Below the pieces are notes generated by a model. It worked only from the letters and a program-made list of their open reading frames with translations, ran no database searches and was not told the origin of the DNA. Below, in pieces: positions 57,736 through 64,000 of a DNA stretch of 64,000 nucleotides (its first letter is position 1; each line of letters opens with the position of its first letter). The translations under genes were made by a program, and so were the position numbers. This DNA is from Chlamydiales bacterium (lineage in GTDB: Bacteria; Chlamydiota; Chlamydiia; Chlamydiales; JAAKFR01). The stretch covers positions 81,240 through 145,239 of the forward strand of contig JAJACG010000024.1 in the NCBI GenBank assembly GCA_022601635.1, given 5' to 3'.

Positions 57736-58032
57736 TTAAGAAACGGGCCACTTGCGCGTGATCACTTTGGATAGGGCTAGCAATGTGATAAAGAGGATGA
57801 CCCAGAAGAGGGTGCCAGGCTCGATTGAGCAGATTTTGGCATCCTGAATCGTATCTCCCTGAAGAGTGCCTTTGACTGTATAAACTCTATACGGAGCGCA
57901 GCGGTTGAATTGTTGGTTGCCTTCGAGGATCAGCTGTCCCTCTTTACCGAGGCAGCAGCTTTTGAGGTTTGGCTCAGAGGCGAGCACCCATTGTCCCGAA
58001 TCTGTCTTATATATAAAGCCTTTAGCCTTCAC
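57736..58032 (-). CDS. Hypothetical protein with C-terminal TM anchor (98 aa)
   Basis: Cys-containing soluble part followed by GTLFWVILFITLLALSKVITRKW. Confidence 0.55.
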   Translation of the reverse strand: MKAKGFIYKTDSGQWVLASEPNLKSCCLGKEGQLILEGNQQFNRCAPYRVYTVKGTLQGDTIQDAKICSIEPGTLFWVILFITLLALSKVITRKWPVS

Positions 58033-58552
58033 AGAGCCTCAAAAAGTGGTGGTGTAGAGCGAGCTCTCCAGTCAGCTCGGGATGGAAGGTTGAAGCTAAA
58101 ACGCGCCCCTGTTGAACGATCACGGGCTCGTCCTTATGTCTGGCCAATACCTCGACCTCTTTGCCTACGCTGAGAATGCGTGGCGCTCTGATGAAGAGGG
58201 CAGCAATATCTTGTCCATCAAACTCTAGAGAGGTGAGGAAGGAGTCGATCTGCCGTCCATAGCCGTTGCGTTCCACTTCAATAGCGAGCAGTCCTAGCTT
58301 GGCCAAGATGATCAAGCCGGCGCAGGTGCCAAAGAGCGCTCCTGTGTAGTTTTTGAGGGCAGGAATAAAGTCCATCTCCTCCATCTGCTTCCAGATGGTG
58401 GTCGATTCGCCACCGGGGATGATCAAGCCATCGCAGGAGTCGAGCTCGTGAGGGTAGCGCACAAGCCGTGTTGGCACCGGACAGATTTCACGATGCTTCT
58501 CAAAGGCGCCTTGTAGCGCCAACACTCCAAGCTTAACTCCCTCGAATGGCAA
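58022..58552 (-). CDS. pdxT: Pyridoxal 5'-phosphate synthase glutaminase subunit PdxT
   Basis: [49 protein letters not shown]. Confidence 0.95.
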   Translation of the reverse strand: MPFEGVKLGVLALQGAFEKHREICPVPTRLVRYPHELDSCDGLIIPGGESTTIWKQMEEMDFIPALKNYTGALFGTCAGLIILAKLGLLAIEVERNGYGRQIDSFLTSLEFDGQDIAALFIRAPRILSVGKEVEVLARHKDEPVIVQQGRVLASTFHPELTGELALHHHFLRLCEG

Positions 58553-59387
58553 AGCGCTCCTCCATAGGCTCCGCTCCGCTCATACCTTCCAGTAGAGAGC
58601 TAGAAACTTCAGCAAGCTTTTTAGGATCATCATAGTAGGTGGTTGCCAAAACAATGGCCCTTGCTCTTGCCTCTGGATCATCTGATTTGAAGATACCAGA
58701 GCCAACAAAGACAGTTTCAGCGCCCAGCTGCATCATCAATGCTGCATCAGCTGGCGTTGCAATCCCACCAGCAGAGAAATTAGGCACAGGCAGCTTGCCT
58801 GTTTTTGCTACTTCCAAAACCAGCTCATAGGGCGCTTCCAACCTCTTGGCAGCTGTCATCAACTCTGAGGAGTCCATATGCTTGAGACGTCTCATTTCAC
58901 TTTGCATGGCGCGCATGTGGCGTACAGCCTCAATCACATTCCCTGTGCCAGCCTCGCCCTTGGTGCGGATCATTGCAGCGCCCTCAGCAATACGGCGGAG
59001 CGCCTGACCTAAATCACACGCACCACAGACAAAGGGGATTTCAAAGTTGTGCTTCTCAATGTGGTGTTCATGATCGGCGGGTGTGAGTACTTCACTCTCA
59101 TCAATGAAATCGACTTCCAGCGCTTCTAAAATCTGCGCTTCGACAAAGTGTCCGATGCGGCATTTTGCCATTACAGGAATAGAGACTGCCTCTTGGATGG
59201 CGCGGATCATGTCGGGTGACGACATACGTGCAATCTTGCCATCTGCGCGTATATCGGCAGGGATTTTTTCCAATGCCATGACAGCAACGGCGCCAGACTC
59301 CTCTGCAATCTTGGCTTGGGTGGCGTTCGTGACATCCATGATGACGCCACCTTTTAACATCTCAGCTAGTGCTATTTTCTTCTTCAT
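58533..59387 (-). CDS. pdxS: Pyridoxal 5'-phosphate synthase lyase subunit PdxS
   Basis: [65 protein letters not shown]. Confidence 0.98.
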   Translation of the reverse strand: MKKKIALAEMLKGGVIMDVTNATQAKIAEESGAVAVMALEKIPADIRADGKIARMSSPDMIRAIQEAVSIPVMAKCRIGHFVEAQILEALEVDFIDESEVLTPADHEHHIEKHNFEIPFVCGACDLGQALRRIAEGAAMIRTKGEAGTGNVIEAVRHMRAMQSEMRRLKHMDSSELMTAAKRLEAPYELVLEVAKTGKLPVPNFSAGGIATPADAALMMQLGAETVFVGSGIFKSDDPEARARAIVLATTYYDDPKKLAEVSSSLLEGMSGAEPMEERFAIRGS

Positions 59388-60136
59388 AACTCCGAAAAGG
59401 GGTTGCTGCTTTGTGCAAAGCTATTTTTCTTCTTCCTCTTATTGATCTCCTTTCTGATCGAAAAAAGAAGGTCTTGATCAAAATCCATATGCGCTGCCCA
59501 TTTCAAGTAGGGGAGCGGGATCTCTGCAAAGAGACGGCCCTTGTGCTTGCCAAGCGGCATGTACTTCATCTCAATTGGCTTAGCCAAAATCTTGAGCAGC
59601 TCTTCTACAGTCTTATAACGCTCTACCAACCTTTTGAAGACGGTGATGTTGATCTGCACATCATCAAGCGCTCTATGTGTCTTAGTGTAGGGCACATTGA
59701 AATGGTTGGCAAGTGTGCCGAGTGAATTACTCGGACTGTCGCCATAGTGGCGTGCCAAGCGCAATGTGTCGATGCAGTTGTTAATCCTAAGCGGGCAGTT
59801 CATCTGCGCTCTTTTAGACTCATTTGTGAGTATGGTGATGTCACCGCCAATCATATGTCCGATGATGCGTCTCTTGCCGACAAATTCAAAAAACTTGGGC
59901 AGCACATCAGCAATCAGCGGAGCATCTTTGATCATCTCCTCGCTGATATTGTGCACTTTTTGCGCCTCCTCTCCAATTGGATACTGTGGATTGATCAGCT
60001 GATCAAACTCTTCCAAAATGCCATCCTCGAGAGTGAATCTGGCCGCAGCAATTTCGATAATGCGGTCATTTTCTAAATCAAGACCTGTGAACTCACAGTC
60101 TAGGCAGATAAACTCACTCTTGCTCAGTAATCCCAT
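59384..60136 (-). CDS. DnaQ-like 3'-5' exonuclease
   Basis: [52 protein letters not shown]. Confidence 0.93.
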   Translation of the reverse strand: MGLLSKSEFICLDCEFTGLDLENDRIIEIAAARFTLEDGILEEFDQLINPQYPIGEEAQKVHNISEEMIKDAPLIADVLPKFFEFVGKRRIIGHMIGGDITILTNESKRAQMNCPLRINNCIDTLRLARHYGDSPSNSLGTLANHFNVPYTKTHRALDDVQINITVFKRLVERYKTVEELLKILAKPIEMKYMPLGKHKGRLFAEIPLPYLKWAAHMDFDQDLLFSIRKEINKRKKKNSFAQSSNPFSEL

Positions 60137-60689
60137 CTATAACCATATTTAGTAGTTTCTGCCTGCCCTCTCTTTTTGTGGTCGAATAGTGCACATAGGG
60201 AAGGTCAAACTCTTTTATAATCTCTCGCGTGTTGGTCATGCGCTCATTTTTGGAGAGTTTGTCCACCTTGGTTAGAACCAAAATAGTGGGCACCTCTTGA
60301 GCCATCAACCACTCACCCATCTGCATATCCAATTCTGACGGCTTTCTTCTGCAATCCAGAAGAAGCAGCGCCAGCTGGGGTGGGGATTTGTTCAAGTAGC
60401 TCTCTAAATAGCTACTCCACTCCTTTTTTATCTTGCCGGAGACTTTGGCATAGCCGTAGCCTGGTAGATCGACAAACAGCAGCTTCTCATCCACCATGAA
60501 GAAGTTGAGCAGCTGCGTTTTACCCGGCATACTACTGGTCTTCGCCATCCCTCTTTTCTGAAAAATGTCGTTCAGGAGCGATGATTTGCCTACATTGGAT
60601 CGGCCCAGCAGAGCAACCTGAGAAAAGTGGGGTAGCCCTTTACTATCTTTTGCCGATTTTATGAATCGAACATTTTTGAAGTTAAACAC
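60114..60689 (-). CDS. engB: Ribosome biogenesis GTP-binding protein EngB/YsxC
   Basis: LLGRSNVGKSSLLNDIF, SSMPGKTQLLNFFMVDEKLLFVDLPGYGYAKV, LTKVDKLSKNE. Confidence 0.97.
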   Translation of the reverse strand: MFNFKNVRFIKSAKDSKGLPHFSQVALLGRSNVGKSSLLNDIFQKRGMAKTSSMPGKTQLLNFFMVDEKLLFVDLPGYGYAKVSGKIKKEWSSYLESYLNKSPPQLALLLLDCRRKPSELDMQMGEWLMAQEVPTILVLTKVDKLSKNERMTNTREIIKEFDLPYVHYSTTKREGRQKLLNMVIDGITEQE

Positions 60690-61108
60690 CTTCCCCCTTC
60701 TCGATGGCTAAATTCAATGTGGATTGTCTCCTCTGGTAGCAGAGCTTCTATGCGCTCACTCCACTCAATACAGGCGACACCCTCAAAGAGAAACTCCTCA
60801 AACCCCATTTCTAAAAACTGCTCCCCATTTTTCAGACGGTAGAGATCGAAGTGAAAAACTTTGCCCTCATAGATGTTCAAGTAGGTGAAAGTGGGGCTAT
60901 CGATCGCAATCTTTTTGCCCAACACTCCCTCAACTACACCCTCTACAAAGGTGGTTTTACCAGCGCCTAAATCGCCATGCAGTGCCAAAATGGCGCCACG
61001 CTTAAGCTTCTGTCCCACCTCCACACCAATTTGGTGCGTCGCCTCAGGGCTATTACTAAGCTTCAACCCAGGCGTTGACGTATGGAGCAAAGAGTTCGTC
61101 ATCTGCAA
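60659..61108 (-). CDS. tsaE: tRNA threonylcarbamoyladenosine biosynthesis ATPase TsaE
   Basis: LALHGDLGAGKTTFVEGVVEG, IDSPTFTYLNIYEGKVFHFDLYRL, CIEWSERIEALLP. Confidence 0.95.
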   Translation of the reverse strand: MQMTNSLLHTSTPGLKLSNSPEATHQIGVEVGQKLKRGAILALHGDLGAGKTTFVEGVVEGVLGKKIAIDSPTFTYLNIYEGKVFHFDLYRLKNGEQFLEMGFEEFLFEGVACIEWSERIEALLPEETIHIEFSHREGGRCLTSKMFDS

Positions 61109-61826
61109 GAGCCTCTACAAATTGCGTGATTTTACTCTCTTGAAGATGCTCTTCGATAAAGTGCAAAAAGTCCTCTTCAAGCTCAAAGCGATTCTGGTTT
61201 TGTACATCGACCAGAGTCATCGACTTGAGATAGTTCTGCTTAAAGTCTTTAATGACCGCTTCTTTAGAGTTGTAAAGCTTTCCACTAACAGCAGAGGAGT
61301 AGACGATCTTCGTAATCGGCTCTTTTCGCGGCTTAATGTAGTTATTGATCACCTCTTTGTCATCGGAGACGTGGAAGCGTTTAGCTTTGACTCCGTCGAC
61401 GCGCTCTGTATTTTCTGGGCATTTTGTAACCCAGTCGTAGATGGCGTCTTGCGGGTTGGGGTGTGTATTGTCAGCGAAGACCTTTCCTGTAAAGGGGCAG
61501 ATATAGATGCGCTTGGTCTTTTCGTCGACAGTTGGTGGGCCATAGCCAATTTTGATTTCAGTTTCGCGCCACACTTTGCCAGATTCTTCCAGCTTTTTCA
61601 TTGCATCTGCGCTACTTTGGTAGATTACTTTATCTTGTACGAAGGCGACCGGCTCGATTTTAAACTGCTTTTCTAGGTAGAAGAAGTAGGCGGTAAGCAG
61701 ATCGGGTGAGCGGTGCTGTTGAAGGAAATCAAAAATTTCCTTTTTAATCTTTGGTGTCATTGCCATTAGGTCAATCCTTTCTTTTTTAGTCAGCAGAGTG
61801 TAGCACGCTGAGGGGAATAATGCCAC
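61056..61826 (-). CDS. DUF2709-like chlamydial conserved protein; start probably downstream at MAMTPKIKKEIF
   Basis: IYICPFTGKVFADNTHPNPQDAIYDWVTKCPENTE resembles conserved chlamydial hypotheticals. Confidence 0.8.
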   Translation of the reverse strand: MALFPSACYTLLTKKERIDLMAMTPKIKKEIFDFLQQHRSPDLLTAYFFYLEKQFKIEPVAFVQDKVIYQSSADAMKKLEESGKVWRETEIKIGYGPPTVDEKTKRIYICPFTGKVFADNTHPNPQDAIYDWVTKCPENTERVDGVKAKRFHVSDDKEVINNYIKPRKEPITKIVYSSAVSGKLYNSKEAVIKDFKQNYLKSMTLVDVQNQNRFELEEDFLHFIEEHLQESKITQFVEALADDELFAPYVNAWVEA

Positions 61827-61880
61827 TTGATTTTTTTTTCATCCTCTCCTACGATGGTTCTATTAAATTTAGGAGGATAC

Positions 61881-62204
61881 ATGGCATCGCATCTAATCAA
61901 AGAGCTTAATGACGAAAATTTTGAAGAGGGAGTAGCAGCTGGGGTAGTTTTGGCGGACTTCTATGCGGATTGGTGTGGTCCTTGTCGTATGTTGACTCCG
62001 ATCGTGGAGGAATTGGCTCAGGAGATGAGCGGCAAGATGGTTGTAGCGAAGGTTGACACAGACAAAGCGGCTAATGTTGCGGCGAAGTTTGAGGTGACAT
62101 CAATTCCTACATTGATTCTTTTCAAGGATGGCGCTGTGGTCAAAAAAGTTGTTGGTCTTAAGGATCTAGACACACTCCGCGCCCTAGTAAACGAAGCCCT
62201 TTAA
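61881..62204 (+). CDS. trxA: Thioredoxin
   Basis: VLADFYADWCGPCRMLTPIVEELAQE, FEVTSIPTLILFKDG. Confidence 0.97.
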   Translation: MASHLIKELNDENFEEGVAAGVVLADFYADWCGPCRMLTPIVEELAQEMSGKMVVAKVDTDKAANVAAKFEVTSIPTLILFKDGAVVKKVVGLKDLDTLRALVNEAL

Positions 62205-62365
62205 GGAGCCACGGAATAACTCCCATCCGGCATCTTCCGCCACAATTTTCGATTCGGTGTCATTCTCGACTCGTCTAACCAGCAAGTGGTTAGCTCTCGT
62301 CTCCGAATTTAGCCGAATCAAAAATTCTGACGAAATCTGTCAAACGGTAGTTAATCAGTATCTCC
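62202..62365 (+). repeat. Near-palindromic dispersed repeat, copy 7
   Basis: TAAGGAGCCACGGAATAACTCCC...AATTTTCGATTCGG...CCGAATCAAAAATT...GTTAATCAGTATCTCC. Confidence 0.9.
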
Positions 62366-62530
62366 TTAAGGAGCCACTGAACAACTCGCTCATTGAATCT
62401 TCCACCAATCTTCGCGCCGCTGCTTCATTCTCGCCGGAACGTACCGCAAGGGGTTAGCGTCAGGCTCCGAATTTCCTAGCGTCACAAATCTTGGCGGAAT
62501 CTCTAGCAAGGTAGATATTCAGTATCTCCT
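62366..62530 (+). repeat. Near-palindromic dispersed repeat, copy 8 (tandem to copy 7)
   Basis: TAAGGAGCCACTGAACAACTCGC...CGCAAGGGGTTAGCGTCAGGCTCCGAATTTCCTAGCGTCACAAATCTTGG...ATTCAGTATCTCCT. Confidence 0.9.
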
Positions 62531-62613
62531 TAATCAAGGCTTCCTATACCAAACTCTCTAACAGATTTTCTTGAATAAGTCGAGTTTGTGAAGTCTATTG
62601 GCTGAGTGGATAT

Positions 62614-63477
62614 TCAAAGTTCAGGTTCAGGCATATCATTACCCATCGCACAGAGAGCTTGAAGAACAGGCTTTAGGCAGCCTTTGCGTCTAAACATTCT
62701 TCTAAGCTGAATGCACTGTTCTGCATAGATCTTAGCTAATGTTTGTACTTCTTTAGATTTTGGATCTCCCCCAAATCTAGCAGGACGAATACCAAATGTT
62801 TTTATATAAACCTTTCCACCTTTTCCATGAATGATCATTTTTTTACGAACTGCAGGTAAAATTTTCCATTGCCCATCCTCTGGGAAACCTTCTTTATCAT
62901 AGCGCTTACAATTTACAGAAGATTCTCTTCCATATCCAAGTATCAGGCCATAAAGAGCTTCATCGAATCGAATTAGAGGCTCTAAACGTTTTATTTTCTC
63001 AAGCTTATTGATGAAAAGATCAAGTGAAAAAGGCTGCTTAAACAGCTTCATATAGAGTTCATCTAAGGTTTCTTTAAAAAGATCCTCGTTTTCTGCAACT
63101 ACTCTGCGTAAGCTTTCTTTGTTAATAATAATAAGGTGAAAGTATTTTGAAGTTCTTTGCTTCTCTTCACAAAAAATGAAGTTAGGATGAGGAAAAAGAT
63201 GCTCATACTTCTTCCAAACTTGCCATCCTTTCCCAGCGACTGTGTATGGATAGTGACTATCGCAACGCTTAACTCTAACCGTTGCTTGCGCCGCGGGCTT
63301 ATCTGAAAAGAAGATAGGGTAACCTAACTGGTAATGCTTTATTTGCTCATGGAAGAAGTGTTGCAAATATATGCGTTCTCGATAGGAAATCTGTTGCAAA
63401 GCGGTGTCTACGTCAAAAGCCCAAACTAGACTCGAATAGCTTAGCACAATAGTCATAAGAATGAATCGTTTAATCAT
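62614..63477 (-). CDS. Hypothetical secreted protein (287 aa)
   Basis: Signal peptide MIKRFILMTIVLSYSSLVWA; overlaps stop of upstream small gene (ATGA-type). Confidence 0.7.
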   Translation of the reverse strand: MIKRFILMTIVLSYSSLVWAFDVDTALQQISYRERIYLQHFFHEQIKHYQLGYPIFFSDKPAAQATVRVKRCDSHYPYTVAGKGWQVWKKYEHLFPHPNFIFCEEKQRTSKYFHLIIINKESLRRVVAENEDLFKETLDELYMKLFKQPFSLDLFINKLEKIKRLEPLIRFDEALYGLILGYGRESSVNCKRYDKEGFPEDGQWKILPAVRKKMIIHGKGGKVYIKTFGIRPARFGGDPKSKEVQTLAKIYAEQCIQLRRMFRRKGCLKPVLQALCAMGNDMPEPEL

Positions 63478-63788
63478 TTTGATTGGATACTCTTCTCAAA
63501 CTTTTCCGCTTCTTCATATGAATGGGGTGCTCCATCAGGATCATCTATATCTAATGCCTCTCTGTACACTTCATACCGAATACGGTTGTTTTCTTCTTCT
63601 TGCTCTTCGCGTTTTTTGCACTCTTCACACCCTTTGGATTGATCGTCATAATTGTCTCCAGGGCAGTTGGGCACGTCACACACCCAACCCATTTCATAAT
63701 CGGGACAAATGAAGTCAGCAAATAGGCAGTTTAAGCAGCTTACTATCAAAATACAAGACATAGTGAAACGCATACAATTTCTCCTCAT
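63474..63788 (-). CDS. Small Cys-rich secreted protein (about 100 aa)
   Basis: Signal peptide MRFTMSCILIVSCLNCLFA then CPDYEMGWVCDVPNCPGDNYDDQSKGCEECKK. Confidence 0.6.
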   Translation of the reverse strand: MRRNCMRFTMSCILIVSCLNCLFADFICPDYEMGWVCDVPNCPGDNYDDQSKGCEECKKREEQEEENNRIRYEVYREALDIDDPDGAPHSYEEAEKFEKSIQSK

Positions 63789-63908
63789 ATCAAAAGTTAA
63801 ATTTCCACTATCAATGAATTTATCGTTAGATTTTTTTAAAGTCTATGTAAACCCTCAATCTAGTTCTGAGATTTTTGGAAATGTCACAGTTATAACTCAC
63901 GAGTGAAG

Positions 63909-64000
63909 CTGATCAGGGCTTCCTTACGGAGACACTGAACAACTCCCGTACCAGATCTTCCCACAATCTTTCTATCGAGGTATCGTTCTCGCCTTGACTA
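63909..64000 (+). repeat. Near-palindromic dispersed repeat, copy 9 (cut by window edge), preceded by variant terminus
   Basis: CTGATCAGGGCTTCCTTA then CGGAGACACTGAACAACTCCC...TTTCTATCGAGGTATCGTTCTCGCCTTGACTA. Confidence 0.85.

Noticed and set aside
1-64000. rRNA, tRNA or transposase genes
   Set aside because: No sequence resembling rRNA or tRNA cloverleafs and no transposase/integrase motifs were recognised by eye; a tRNAscan/Rfam run is needed to be sure.

Overview
The window appears to be a chromosomal segment of a chlamydia-related bacterium (Chlamydiota, probably a Parachlamydiales/Waddlia-like lineage). This is inferred from an ATP/ADP translocase (Tlc/NTT), a DUF2709-like protein, and the mix of housekeeping genes with Inc-like membrane proteins; no database search was possible. 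It is densely coded. It carries Opp/Dpp transporter genes, a Pit phosphate transporter with its DUF47 partner, rho-coaE-polA-sppA, an HlyD/FtsX/ABC/TolC exporter operon, tlc, pgk, hemH, an overlapping carA-carB-pyrB-pyrC-pyrD-pyrE-pyrF operon (complete de novo UMP synthesis), glgC, a Cu-type P-ATPase, a YwqK/MORN-repeat protein, rsmD, VWA and TPR proteins, an orphan OmpR-type regulator, pdxS/pdxT, dnaQ-like, engB, tsaE and trxA. Main points of interest: (1) a family of about 165-bp near-palindromic dispersed repeats, 9 copies counting one truncated and one cut by the window edge. They have GGAGAYACTGAATAA-type terminal inverted repeats, arm sequences that change together in several copies, mosaic copies, tandem pairs, the same + orientation for all copies, and repeated placement at stop codons. 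(2) A 1152-aa protein combining an Inc-like bilobed hydrophobic N-terminus, LRRs and a central NEL-type (IpaH/SspH) E3 ubiquitin ligase signature (CGDR). (3) pyrE and pyrF that look like a split eukaryotic-type UMP synthase, overlapping out of frame. (4) A 56-aa CxxC microprotein ORF tightly embedded between pyrC and pyrD. (5) A tandem trio of Inc-like small membrane paralogs. No rRNA, tRNA, CRISPR array or transposase was recognised.
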